DNA of 64,000 bases from Phycomyces nitens (lineage: Eukaryota; Mucoromycota; Mucoromycetes; Mucorales; Phycomycetaceae), in the NCBI GenBank assembly GCA_022702545.1, contig JAHRBC010000001.1, forward strand, positions 7,130,001-7,194,000, written 5' to 3'. Of the stretch, positions 48,172 through 62,579 are shown piece after piece. The notes beneath the pieces are model-generated. The model saw only the letters and a list, made by a program, of their open reading frames with translations. It was not told the DNA's origin and made no database searches. How positions within the stretch are numbered: the first letter of the stretch is position 1; the number at the start of each line of letters is the position of its first letter. The translations under genes were made by a program, and so were the position numbers.

Positions 48172-50031
48172 ATGCTGATCTCTGACCTGCCATTCGAAAT
48201 CATCCTACACCTTGCAACCTTTCTTCCTATCAAGGATCGCCTTGTCTGTACCTCTGTGTGCAAGGCCTGGAAGATTCCCCTCCAAGAATCTCTATGGAGA
48301 ACTGTTGATATATGCAACAAGACAAAGCTCGACGCTATATGCGCCATATCGAATGACCAGCATGATATTTTCCAGACCAATGGCCACCGTGTGCATACCC
48401 TGAGACTGGCCGATTGGCTCAGTGTAAACGACAGGCAGTTCTATATGATCCAGAACCGTTTCCCGTACCTCAATCGACTTCATGTTAGAATCAAAGCCCT
48501 AGGCGACATTGGGTTCGATGACACAACAGACTGGAAGCTCTCGAGACACCTGAACCGATTGGAAATATATATTGAGGGCCTGTCTCCCATGGCCAAAGTA
48601 AACACGCTCTTCAAGATCCTTTCATTCTCACCTCGTATTATGCGACTAGAATACATCAAATATTACTATCCTCGAGGGATTACTTTTACATTTGAGGATT
48701 TTGAGAAATTGCACTCTCTTTTACCACAGCTACAATATCTATCTCTTGATATTGAGTTTGATGTCCCTTTTGAGGATCTACCCAAAATATCAACCATTGT
48801 GCCTGCAAATGACTTGACTGTGGTGAAATTCAGGATGGTCACCATGAGTCTCCAATCACTATACTACCTTCTTCACAAATACCATAAGATTCGCACTCTT
48901 GAATTAGATGTTGTTTCTGACTCGAGCAGGTCACATTTTGTTCGTAACGAGATACTCCCCATGTTCTCACGTCTTGGCTCTGTCTTTCCCAATCTCGACA
49001 AAATAATCATCAAAGGGCCGGCAACTTGTGGGTTCGCATTCATTACGCTGTGGAAACTTATCCGCCAGTTTAATACGCCACTCAAACATCTGGTGTACGA
49101 CATACGTTCCAAGGTGTTTACGCCAGACAGGTCGGCAGGAGCCATTATTGAATGCATACGCTACTGCTCAACAACCCTAGAGACCATATCGATATTTGGA
49201 GACGTCCGTTTCTCCTATCCCCATATGCTTCCATTAGCACTTGGACTCTGCCATCGACTTGTCTCTCTAAATTTTGGCGTAAATTCCAACTCAATTGCAC
49301 TTGATGATCTATTGGACCATTGCACAAGCCTAAAGAGATTGCGATTAAGCGCCAGAAGTCTTTATACAAAATCAAAGTCTCCCAACAGCGCACCAGTGCA
49401 CAGACTACAAATACTAGAAATGACCCACGCCGTCATTGAAGTGTCCTTGTTTGCCTATCTATCTCGCCGGTGTAAATATCTAAAGTACCTGCGAATGGCC
49501 GATGCAAAGGTGTTTGGACAAGTGTCTCGAAGGACAGGAAGCCTTTGTATTGACATGTTTAATTCTCGTTTTGAGCTGCTTCAAATCAACTCGGTTTGCT
49601 TTTATGGGACCAATAACTTTACATGCGATGAAGAGGCTCTTATTAATCTAATGGCCCTTGCTGGTTCTGACGAACAACAGACACATTCCAATAGACGAGA
49701 CAGCCTGATGCCCATCAATGGCTCATTGTGGTACCACACCCACTTTCACTGGGGAGACAAGAGCGAGTCAGAAGAAGTCCAAATGTTGGATAACAAGGAG
49801 GCTGAGCGGATTCATAGGCACTTTCGTAACTTTCGGTACAAGAATGAAAAGGTCAGTTATCAAGTGGGCCTCCAGCGCTACTCGCATGGGATAGCAAGCC
49901 AACAGAGCTGGAAGAATGATTTCTCTCGAGGATATGTTGCATTTTGCTGCGGATATGTGCGCAGACATGTCATTAGCACACTTGCGTTTGGAGATGATTT
50001 GCTGTGGAGGAAACTATATGAAATGTGTTGA
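48172..50031 (+). CDS. F-box/LRR-like protein, paralogue 3 (619 aa)
   Basis: A single-exon gene. The start was placed at 48172 (MLISDLPFEIILHLATFLP), where the F-box begins; the in-frame 49-codon extension upstream is hydrophobic and not shared. The F-box continues RLVCTSVCKAWKIPLQESLW. LRR-like repeats follow (LNRLHVRIKALGDIG, LKRLRLSARSLYTKS, LKYLRMADAKVFG). The C-terminal block HFRNFRYKNE..SWKNDFSRGY matches paralogues 1 and 2, as does the DMFNSRFELLQINSVCFYG segment. A likely SCF adaptor of unknown target. A decayed Fanzor-like fragment lies just downstream. Confidence 0.85.
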   Translation: MLISDLPFEIILHLATFLPIKDRLVCTSVCKAWKIPLQESLWRTVDICNKTKLDAICAISNDQHDIFQTNGHRVHTLRLADWLSVNDRQFYMIQNRFPYLNRLHVRIKALGDIGFDDTTDWKLSRHLNRLEIYIEGLSPMAKVNTLFKILSFSPRIMRLEYIKYYYPRGITFTFEDFEKLHSLLPQLQYLSLDIEFDVPFEDLPKISTIVPANDLTVVKFRMVTMSLQSLYYLLHKYHKIRTLELDVVSDSSRSHFVRNEILPMFSRLGSVFPNLDKIIIKGPATCGFAFITLWKLIRQFNTPLKHLVYDIRSKVFTPDRSAGAIIECIRYCSTTLETISIFGDVRFSYPHMLPLALGLCHRLVSLNFGVNSNSIALDDLLDHCTSLKRLRLSARSLYTKSKSPNSAPVHRLQILEMTHAVIEVSLFAYLSRRCKYLKYLRMADAKVFGQVSRRTGSLCIDMFNSRFELLQINSVCFYGTNNFTCDEEALINLMALAGSDEQQTHSNRRDSLMPINGSLWYHTHFHWGDKSESEEVQMLDNKEAERIHRHFRNFRYKNEKVSYQVGLQRYSHGIASQQSWKNDFSRGYVAFCCGYVRRHVISTLAFGDDLLWRKLYEMC

Positions 50032-50299
50032 GTTTTTAGAAATATGATGTACATTGATGGACTATGAAATATTATATTGAAATATTATGTGTATATATAC
50101 GACGTATAATTGGGTGGTTTGGTTAAAGAAGGTTTTGTTACAGTGTTTCTACTTGAGATTGAGACGATGTTGGTTTTTTTTGTCTGGACGAATGAAAATT
50201 AATTTCTAGACAATTTGCTTACCTTTTCCTGTAACGCTTGTAAGCTTGTCTGCCTCTCCTGGGGCGTATATTCCCATACTGTCTAGAATTACGAGAAAG
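50032..50299. other. Spacer after F-box paralogue 3
   Basis: AT-rich 3' flank of the F-box gene. An open frame runs into the Fanzor-like fragment from 50246 without an ATG before 50300. Confidence 0.4.
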
Positions 50300-51240
50300 A
50301 TGAAGAAAAAAAGACCAATACTTTCACGCTTGTTTTTGTCATGTCCTGTGCCTTTGTTGAAGTGGAGGTTCATAACGCTCAACCCCAACTCTCCTTCAGC
50401 TTTTGCTGGTGCAAGGCTCCCAGCCACGTACAAAGGCAAATATGAAATGTTCAACAAGATATTTGATTTCAAGAGACTGGGAATAAACAGGTAAGATTCT
50501 TGAAAACTTGTTCCATATCTAGTACGTAAAAACTCTTACTAACCAAGATCTTGGGCATAATAGCCTCCAAGACCTAAAAGATCCAAACAAAAAGACAAAA
50601 ATTAGTTTCTCAAACGCAATCAGAACCGACGGCTACACCGCTGATGTTATCGTTAACAAAGGCTCTCAAACCAGTACAGAAGATATTGCTCATTAATTTT
50701 TAGTAAATGGCGGTAGAAAATAAAACAAGGCAAAGCGAAAAAACATAAAGAGATTGCAAAGAATGATAGAAGCAAGCAAATGATACAAGAAAGTGCAAGG
50801 TAGGTTCATAAATTACTTGGATTATAATCATCGTATATATATATATATTCACGATTTGTTTTATTAGAATAGCAAACAGATACTGGGAACCAGAATAGAT
50901 TGACCAGACTGAAAACAAAATATCAATCATCTCATTTGGTCAAGATCAAGCGTCTTGGTTCAAGCATAACTGGTGTTCTTAGGCGATAACTCAAGTGTAG
51001 ACAGATATCTGGTGATCTTTTGCTTGTTTATGTGAATGAATTCCGAACCACAAAGGTACGAAATGTCGAATCAATTTTGCTTTGTTATCTAATGATTTTC
51101 TACTGAAATGTCCTTTACAAAAGCCTACGTCGGGTTGAATAGCGTTCTTGCTTACCAATGCTTTGAAAAACATCTACAAGATTTCAAACAACATAATCAG
51201 CGGCCACAGTCGCCCTCGAGTATTCTACAGAAGCAATTGA
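50300..51240 (+). pseudogene. Decayed Fanzor-like (TnpB-related) nuclease fragment
   Basis: N-terminal part: ATG 50300 to 50490, GT-AG intron, then 50564-50696, an intact 107-codon frame reading PLLKWRFITLNPNSPSAF, KGKYEMFNKIFDFKRLGINS and ISFSNAIRTDGYTADVIV, then a stop. Further segments follow in changing frames: KISIISFGQDQASWFKH (about 50917-50970), GDLLLVYVNEFRTTKV (from 51011), and LTNALKNIYKISNNIISGHS ending at TGA 51238. Order and spacing resemble Fanzor proteins as I know them: an N-terminal RTDG region, a RuvC-like strand with FG, a V.EFRTSK.C zinc-ribbon approach, and a C-terminal (RD).NA..NI motif. The Cys and RD residues are lost, with several stops. Non-functional; assignment by pattern only. 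Confidence 0.5.
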
Positions 51241-51862
51241 TACTTCTTCTTTTTTTTACTACATCGCCGTAACAAACACGGCTTCCCTTTTTTGGGATTT
51301 ATATTTTTATAGCTAAAGTCTGCACAAACGCCTCCTTTCTCAAAACTATTTTTCTCTCGTTTTTTTTGCTTGTCCAAAAAAAGCAAGTAAATTATCTAGA
51401 CATTAATTTTGATTCGTCCAAAAAAAAACTAATATCGTCTCAATCTCAAGTAAGAAAAACTGTATATGCATACCCATTGTGTTTAATGCTGACTAGTAGC
51501 CTAGAAATATTTTATATTATTTTTAAAATACTAGTAATAATAATAGTATGTGAGCCTAATTGGTACCAATGCACACCCTGGACAGGGGAAACAGGCCATT
51601 GAACATCTCTAATTAAGCCCAATAATAAAAATAAAATAAAGGTCAATAAAGTGGCGCACAATATTTTAATGTATTTTAAAAAATAAAAGCCAAAACGTGA
51701 AACCTTTCTGTTGGCGTCCAATCGACAGGTGTGTTTTGCTTCTAAAAATGGACTCGGTCAATGTTCCAATTAGTGTGCCCTCCCTGGCGGCGATTCAAAT
51801 GAATAAAAATAAGCATGGAAGGCTGGAGGAAAAGACTACCCTTATTCATCTCCATCTACACA
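51241..51862. promoter_or_regulatory. Upstream region of SEC9
   Basis: About 620 bases between the Fanzor-like relic and SEC9. AT-rich with T and A tracts. An open frame enters SEC9 from 51815, but the F-W-R-K-K start at 51863 fits the family better. Presumed promoter and 5' leader; no other gene. Confidence 0.45.
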
Positions 51863-53017
51863 ATGTTCTGGCGCAAGAAAGACAAGACTCCAAAGAACCC
51901 CTTTGAGGAGGACGCCTCATCTCAGTACTCTCAGTCTACCCAGTCCACCAACCCTCCATCATATGTATCCACTCCAGAACCCACATCAGCCCAATCGTAC
52001 AATGAAGACAGCTATTCTTCTGGTGGAAGATACGGTTCAGGAAAGAACCAAGACAATCGTGAGGACAGCTATTCTTCTGGTGGAAGATATGGCTCAAGAA
52101 AGCAGGATAATTATGAAGAAAACGCACGCAACGATCTCTTCTCAGGTGCCCCTCAGAACAAGCGCTATGACTCATATAACGAAGAAGACGATGCTTATGG
52201 TTCCAGCCGCTTTGGCCAGCAGCAGGAGGAGGATGACCAGGAACAGGAGATTTCTGGTCTCAAGAGCCAGATCCGCAATGTCAAACAAGAGTCCCTTGCA
52301 AGCACCCGCAATGCTCTTCAGAAGATTTATGAAACAGAGCAAAGCGCAGCAAATACAATGAACCTTTTGGGCCAGCAATCAAGTAAGTGTGACTTATATA
52401 TATATATGTGTGTACATGGTTAAATGGCCAAGGTGGCTCATCCATTTTGCCTTTTTTGTCAATGTTTAGCCCAAATTGCCAATGTCGACCGCAATCTTGA
52501 TCTTTCCAAAGCTTATTCTGATCGCGCAGCTTCCCAGGCTTCCGAACTCAAACAGCTGAACAGATCTATCTTTATCCCTGTCGTATCCAACCCATTCACA
52601 AGAAGTTCACGGGAGCGCAAGGAGTTGGAAGCTCGCAAGCAAGATCATGCCGAACATATGAACGAGAGAGAGGAAATCCGTCAGTTTGAGTATGAGTCCC
52701 AGGCACGCGTTGAGAGTGCACAGCGTGCGGCACAGCGTGGCCAGGGAAGCAACGGAGGCTACAGAAGAGGACGCTCAGAGGAAGACAAGAAGCGTTATCA
52801 GTTTGAGGCTGATGAGGAAGATGATGATTTGGAGGATGAGCTCGATAGCAACTTGGATCTTTTGGGTGATGCCACCGCAAGACTCAAGAACATGGCCCTT
52901 TCAATGAACACCGAGCTTGACAGTCAGAACAAACAACTTGGCAGACTCACATCCAAGGTTGACCCTCTTAGCGAAAAGCTTGTCATGACAACACACAAGT
53001 TGAACAGCACAAAGTAG
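51863..53017 (+). CDS. SEC9: SNAP-25 family t-SNARE, Sec9-like (2 exons, 355 aa)
   Basis: A plasma-membrane Qbc-SNARE that pairs with syntaxin (Sso) and synaptobrevin (Snc) in exocytosis. Exons 51863-52382 and 52470-53017 make 356 codons. The start MFWRKKDKTPKNPFEED is typical. A Gly/Ser/Tyr-rich disordered N-terminal region (to about residue 130) contains a duplicated EDSYSSGGRYGS block. The first SNARE helix spans the intron (SLASTRNALQKIYE to QQSTQIANVDRNLDLS). The linker has IFIPVVSNPF. The second SNARE helix is C-terminal (LGDATARLKNMALSMNTEL, SQNKQLGRLTSKVD). No transmembrane helix and no palmitoylation Cys cluster, as in yeast Sec9. Convergent with RPN1. Confidence 0.93.
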
Positions 53018-53120
53018 TAGTAGTTCAATAAACATCATCATCATCTTTTTTTTTCACATTCAAACTTTCACAACCAAGCTTGTCAAATGTTTATTCTGTC
53101 AATAGCAATATTGTATATTT

Positions 53121-56644
<3,524 letters not shown>

Positions 56645-57103
56645 TGTCGAATAAAGGGGATCGATGAGGATAGGGCTGTCAAGAAACCTAAGAGTTGCGC
56701 GGATGGATACTGAAATGGACGCGCAATAATGAATGACTAATTGCACCACACTGCCTTTTCGAAACGCTATACGTAATTACAAGTGACGTATCTTTGAATT
56801 TGTATCCCGACAAAGATCAAGAGAGGTTTATAATTCATGCAACCCAAAGCCTCTTGATTATGATCATTTAAAGACACTCTAAAGTGATATTTATTGATTA
56901 GATTGATTCTACATATACATATACACACACCCAAAACAGAATTATGCAAGTATAAATACAAACCATTCAAAACTAGATATATATATATTTTTTGTGTATA
57001 TTCTTTATTGTGCGAGCCGTTGGGCGTGTCGCATCGCTCTAAACTGTGGTGGTGAAAGGGAGAATAGATTGGGACACACCAATCACGTGGACAGGAAACC
57101 AGC
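56645..57103. promoter_or_regulatory. RPN1 upstream region
   Basis: 459 bases from the RPN1 start to the left end of the transposon. Contains AT runs (56915-57000) and a GC-richer patch (57010-57100) with CACGTG at 57085. Likely RPN1 promoter; no gene. Confidence 0.4.
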
Positions 57104-58098
57104 TACAGTGAGCGGAAGAAAGTAGCGCCTCGTCGTTGAATAGCCGATATTGCAACACATAAAAAATATCTCTCTTTTTCATTTAACATCCAATTTCAAC
57201 AAAACATGAACCAAACTGAATGTACAGAAAATACTCCAGCTGCCAAGCCTTCTGGCTATAAACAAACTGATGACACAACTCGCGCAATCATTGTACATGA
57301 GAGCATAAAGAATGGAACAAGTCAAGTGGACATTGCCAAAAAAGTCGGTGTGAGCAAAAGTGTCGTAAAGCGTGTCCTTAAGAGTTACAGAGAAACAGGC
57401 TCGCATAAAGCTTCTACACGATCCGGTAGACCACCAAAGCTGAATAAAAGAGACAAAAGACAGATCATCCATGATATCACCCGAGATCCAACAGAGCCAT
57501 TAACCAAGATCTGTAAAAACTTGGCTACACCTGTATCAGACAAGACGCTGCGAAAGTTTCTACGTGGAGCTGGCATTCACTCTCGTAAAACAATTTCAAA
57601 GCCAAAGAGTTCAAAAGTTAATCAAAAAAAGTAATTGTAACGAACAAAGAAGCATTTAGACTGGAAACTTACAGATTGGAATGCCATTATACGGTCTGGG
57701 GGGTACTTTATTTATTTATTTTCTGAAAGTGTGTCGGATAGATGACATTAAAGGAAATGTAGATTCCAACGAGTATATCAACCACCCTATAAAGTACCTA
57801 CCTCTCATTCTTGAAAGCTTTTTTTTAAAAAAAAAAGGCAAGGCTGTAGGCAATTTTAAGCTAAAAGATGATGTCAAAGGAGTATTTGGAGAGTTTAATT
57901 TCAAGCATGCCCAAAAGATGTCAAGCTGTTATTGATACTAATGGTAATACTACCGGGTATTAATAATATATATTTTTTATGAATTACAAAAGTATCTTGT
58001 AGTAATCTAAGCTTTGTAAATGGTATCTTTGACATGCTTTACAAATATGAAAAGAAAAAATGAAAATTGAGGCGCTACTTTATTCCCCTCTGGCTGTA
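57104..58098 (+). mobile_element. Decayed Tc1/mariner element with TIRs (about 995 bp)
   Basis: The left end at 57104-57131 begins TACAGTGAGCGG and ends AAAGTAGCGCCTC. The right end at 58069-58098, reverse-complemented, begins TACAGCCAGAGG and ends AAAGTAGCGCCTC. Both outer ends are TA, the usual Tc1/mariner target duplication. Inside lies a helix-turn-helix transposase start (57206-57634) and scrambled remains of the catalytic part (DWNAII at about 57675, then IDDIKGNVDSNEYINH at 57739-57790). The element is short and cannot encode a full transposase. Confidence 0.8.
57206..57634 (+). pseudogene. Truncated Tc1-type transposase, DNA-binding part (142 aa)
   Basis: The open frame encodes a paired-like helix-turn-helix typical of Tc1/Tc3 transposases: RAIIVHESIKNGTSQVDIAK, VSKSVVKRVLKSYRETG, then the GRP-type linker TRSGRPPKLNKRD and a second HTH (LTKICKNLATPVSDKTLRKF). 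It stops at 57632 before any catalytic DDE residue. Remnants of the catalytic domain follow in other frames. It could still bind the element ends, but expression is unknown. Confidence 0.75.
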
Positions 58099-58386
58099 CA
58101 ACTCTAGGACACGACCTTTCAGACCATCTGGCATCATTGAAGATAAGGATCTTTCTTTTGTGCACATTGAATTCAAAACTAGCGACTTTAATTCTAGAAT
58201 GACTGTATATGATTGTATCCAAGAGAACTGGCAAAAAGTCTCCAGTCTTCATCAATACACTATATAAAATTATTATATACAAGATTGGTACATACACTAG
58301 AAGAAGGAAAGAAAAAGAGAACCACCCGCACAAGATATGGGCAGTATACATGTATATATAGAAACCTATTTACAAAATAGCAAGCC
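58099..58386. other. 3' flank of LRG1-like gene
   Basis: 288 bases between the transposon's right end and the stop of the next gene. The element therefore sits close to, or within, the LRG1-like 3' UTR or terminator region. Confidence 0.4.
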
Positions 58387-61300
58387 TTAGTTCTTGCCAA
58401 CTATCCAGCCCTTTTGATAGACTCGTTTCAAGGGAGTCATCATGGGCATCTGGGTGCCTCTGGGAAAAGAGGCTTCTAGAGTATCCTGGTAGGAAACGTT
58501 GCTGGCACAAGTGAGTGTCGACATTCTTATGTCCATCGGTTGGAATCTACCACTTTTTAGCTTGCTGTGGCATATCTTTAGAAAGCTTTTTGAATTAAGG
58601 TCCATTTCATGCTCCTTGACATAGTTTAGCAGCTCCGGATCCTCCATGATCTGAACTAGCTCAAATGGAATCTAAAGTCGATAATTAGAACACTGTTTTG
58701 CTTGGTGATCTATCTTACCTTGCATAGATCTTCCTGGTACATAATCATCATCTCAATGACACGAATTCCATCGTTTGCAGACTGTTGGTTTTGCTCATGG
58801 GAATTCTTTGCACTGGCGCGGGAATAGAAGATACTCGGCGCAATTACGCGCGCAAGATTGTGTATACCCATCTTGTTATCCGTGCTAAATGTAGATACCC
58901 AGTGAAGGAAGATGAATAGTAGTTGCATTGTGTCTCTGTTTTCTTTTGGAAGCAAACAACAGGCAAGATGTAGAAACTCTTTTGAATTGGCTGTATTCTC
59001 GATTCCTTGAAATTACATGAGTTATTTGGTAGACCAATGGGGTTTTTTTTAATCAACCTACTCGATGAAGCGAGAAATAGATCATACAGCTTGAATGGCA
59101 CCAAGGGCTCTGGCAACTGCCGCAACCAGCTCTTCAGCATGGCTCCAAGCTGAATAGGAGACGCCTTGTCCATCACCTCTCGCAAAGGTCTGCCACTGTC
59201 TATAGAATTGCACTGGGACTTTAGTTCTCGAATGTTTCCATTCTTGCGAAAGATGCCTTCGGTTGTCAAGTCTAACAATTGCCAAGTTATTATTATATTG
59301 CTTCCTTTTCTGAGCATGTCGTCCAATTAATTACCTGTTTGTAAGAGTGCGATAATGCAATGTTGTACAAATAATGGAATGTGTGTTGTGTTGGATAAAT
59401 AGGGGGCAAAGTTTGGTGGCCAAGAGGTCAGACTGTCTCCTCTGACCGTTTCAGAAACGCTTGGTCGGCTTCGGGCTGCCAGTTCCGACAAGGGAACTCC
59501 AAATGTGATTAAAGGGCCAAGGAAGTTGGTCTTTTCGGGTTTGTTTTCTGTGGATTTTGTGCTGGAGCTTATTCCACGAAGATGACTCAGAATCCTTCCC
59601 CAGACCGACGATTTCCTGCACTCAACCAGCCCAAGCAGACTTTCTTGAGATACATGAGATACCCTGAATGCTCCAAACTGGAGTATAGCTGCGTGTCTGA
59701 TGATGCAGTCGCCATAGACAGTGGTGTTGACTAGCAGACGCTTGCATGTAATGGGTGACAAGGGCAGGTTGAATGAGCATCGACTGTCTTGTTTATTTTG
59801 GTCAAAGATGCCTTGAAAGAGGTTCCGGTTGCCATCATAGGCGCGGTCAGGGGTATTCAATGTGCCCAGAGGTTGGTTGCGAGACATGATATGTATTGAA
59901 CTTGTACGAGTAATTCGACGTCTGGCACTATTACGACGTTGAGCCTCTTTTGGGGATCCTTCATGAAGAGTCGATGCTCTCTTGACTCCGGATTGCTCTA
60001 TAGGATTCTTGACTGTGCTGTCATCTATTCGGCCAAAGCGTGTTGGATGTCCAACACTGATGGAATGGTTATTTTTATCCAGATCTTTGGTGGGAGAACC
60101 GACTTTTTTTGCAAAATCCTGGAGTGGACAGGATGGCTTAAATGGCGATTTGTCTGGCTCATCTATAAACAAAGGCACAAGAGCTATTTTAATCCGTGTA
60201 ATGTAATGAAATGATGATGATAATAGAAACGATTTATAAATAATCAAAATATGCTTTTTTTTTGGCTGCTTACTTGTTTGACAAAGAGATTGGTATACGC
60301 TTACCAATGCTGTTTGCAAGATCATGGTCTGTTGTATGAGAGGTGTAACAAGACAAAGGGCTCCTTGATCATCATTAGTTGTGCAGCATTGAAAATAGAA
60401 TAGAAATGTTTCCGTTCCTCCGATCTCCCGCGTCTTTGTTAAGTTTTTGCCCAATTTACATTGGCATACTTTACAGACAAAGCATGCAGTATGCCATCTG
60501 TAGGATCCCTGCTGGATATGCTTGTCATTATTGATGGCAAGCGAACAAGCTCTGCAGTTGTCAGATATGGGCATATTATGGCCTATTTCTATATCAGATA
60601 GAAACAGAGGTGCGTCTTTAAAATAGTAGCGACCAGCGATCCAAACTCGCATATTGTCCAAACCAGCCAAGCTTTTCAGAAAGCACGAAATAGCCTGGAA
60701 ACCAGAGACATATTCCTAAAAGAATGATAAGTATATATATATATTTGAGGACTCCAAGGACTCACAAGCTCAAGAGCCTCAGTGAGGCCTATGCGTATCA
60801 GAGATTTCAAGTTCTGTGCTAATCCCGTGACCAAGGCCAGCAAACTTTGGGTAACATTGTGATTATCTGAGGCTTTGTCTGGTATGCGACCCTTGCTCTG
60901 CTGTGTAAAAAGGTCAAAGAACTCTAGGACTTGTTTGCACACCATGTCGGCTTCTTTTTTACAGTCGATTGCTGTAACATTCCATTTAGATCAAAATTAA
61001 TTAATTAATTAAAGAAGAAGAAGAAGGTCGGCTTACCTAGCTTATTCTGGATCAAGAGGCTGTTTATTGAATCTAGTCCAACAAACAGTATGTAGAGATG
61101 ATTGACAAAGTGGTTGGCCATCTGTACTCCTTTGACGATATTTCCCTCGGCTACGGCAAGAAGCATGTCTGAAATGCACGTTGCTGAAGACTCTTCGAAT
61201 GCTGATAGATCGGTCCAAATGCGATCGATTTTTTTCTCGACCGTGGCCTGGTTTTTCTTGAGCTGAATCGAATCAGAAGGCTGGGGGTCTTTTTTTATTT

Positions 61301-62235
61301 TTTTGTACACAAAGACCAGATGGTTAGATGTCTAGTTTGTTGTTGTTGTTATTGTTATTGTTATTGGTTGTTGTGTGTCTTACTTGATGAAAATAGCTCT
61401 GTGAAGCAAACATTCCAAAACTACGGATGATAGTCAGTACAAAAATTCACTATATTGATCATAATTAAAAATAATAATAAAAAAATTAAAAATAAAAAAA
61501 ACCTTGAATATCATGTAACATTTTGGGTGCCACCTCTTGTCTGGATAGCTTATGTTCTCGACACATTTATGGAGGATTGCCTGGTTACAGCTGGCACATT
61601 GGTTGTTTGGGAGGATGGAGAAGTGGTAATGGCAGTAGAATTGGTTCTTATACTCATAGTACATGTCTTGCTGGCCACCCTTGCATTGGACACACCAGCG
61701 ACACACGGTAGGGCAATAGAGACGAGTGGCTGAAGTGTCTTGAAGAGGTCGACTACAGCGTGGACAAGACATGTCAGGCTTAGGCTGATGATGCCCACAC
61801 GTGGATTTTGTAGCCATATCAGTAACCAACTGTTTCTTTGGGACACATGGACTACTTGCTGGCAATCGGCATTCCTAAGTCAAAGACTATTAGTTTCTTG
61901 CTACATGGCACTAGGCCAAAAATATAGACGGAGTTGCCTAGTCAGGCTAATTTTGCCTCTAATTCCCAAGTTCCTCGCATTGTTCTGATTTTATGTTCCA
62001 ATCATGTCTCAATAGTAGACTTCATAGGCCATTTACAGATCTTTAGAATGAATGGCCAGAGAGAGAAAGAGAGACTTGCCTTTAAGCCGCAATTAGGATT
62101 ATAGATCTGGGCAAGAGCCAGAGTGTGATCACCCTCCAAGCATGACTGGCCACAGGGCGTACACAGGCAATCAGTCTTGGGTGACTGTAGTCCCACCGAC
62201 TCTGAAATACAAGTTGTCCATTCACTTCTAGTCAT
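58387..62235 (-). CDS. LRG1: LIM-RhoGAP protein, Lrg1-like (multi-exon)
   Basis: A Rho GTPase-activating protein; in yeasts Lrg1 controls Rho1, the cell wall and polarity. ATG at 62235 opens MTRSEWTTCISESVG. The first LIM-type Cys pairs are CLCTPCGQSC. A second LIM (SCPRCSRPL..WCVQCKG..CASCNQAILHKC..CYMIFKFWNV) spans 61400-61800, and a third (CRACSLAIN..HTACFVCKVC) is near 60450-60570. A long central region carries FLGPLITFGVPLSEL just before the RhoGAP domain. RhoGAP shows the Arg finger in TTEGIFRKNG, then LLKSWLRQLPEPLVPF-type sequence (59100-59150) and NLARVIAPSIF. The tail ends YQKGWIVGKN, with TAA at 58389-58387. The first intron (62079-61875, 205 nt) needs a GC donor. Some exon borders are approximate. 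Confidence 0.88.
61875..62079 (-). other. GC-AG intron in the LRG1-like gene
   Basis: AAG|GCAAGT donor and TTAG acceptor give NCGLK-ECRLPASSPCVPKK in phase 0. A GT donor four bases on leads to a stop seven codons later. At 205 nt it is longer than most introns here. Confidence 0.8.
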
Positions 62236-62548
62236 TCCGTTGTTGATCTTGAGGAATCGCAACAACAGCAAAAAAAAGTTCAAGGCTTATTTCTCTTGTC
62301 TTGGTGAGAATACCAAAAGGGCTGGCAAATTGAATAATGATGATCTTTACAGGCGCAAAAATTGCAATTATATATATATGTTATATATATAAAAACTATT
62401 ATTATTATTTTTTAAAGAGAAAGAGGACGGGCTGGAGAGGAGGATTTTGGCTGTAAAGAATAGAGATAAAATTTAAAAAAAATAAATGTTCCTTGCTGGA
62501 GACTCGGAAAATATAAATAATAGTAGTAATAATAATATTAATATTAAT

Positions 62549-62579
<31 letters not shown>

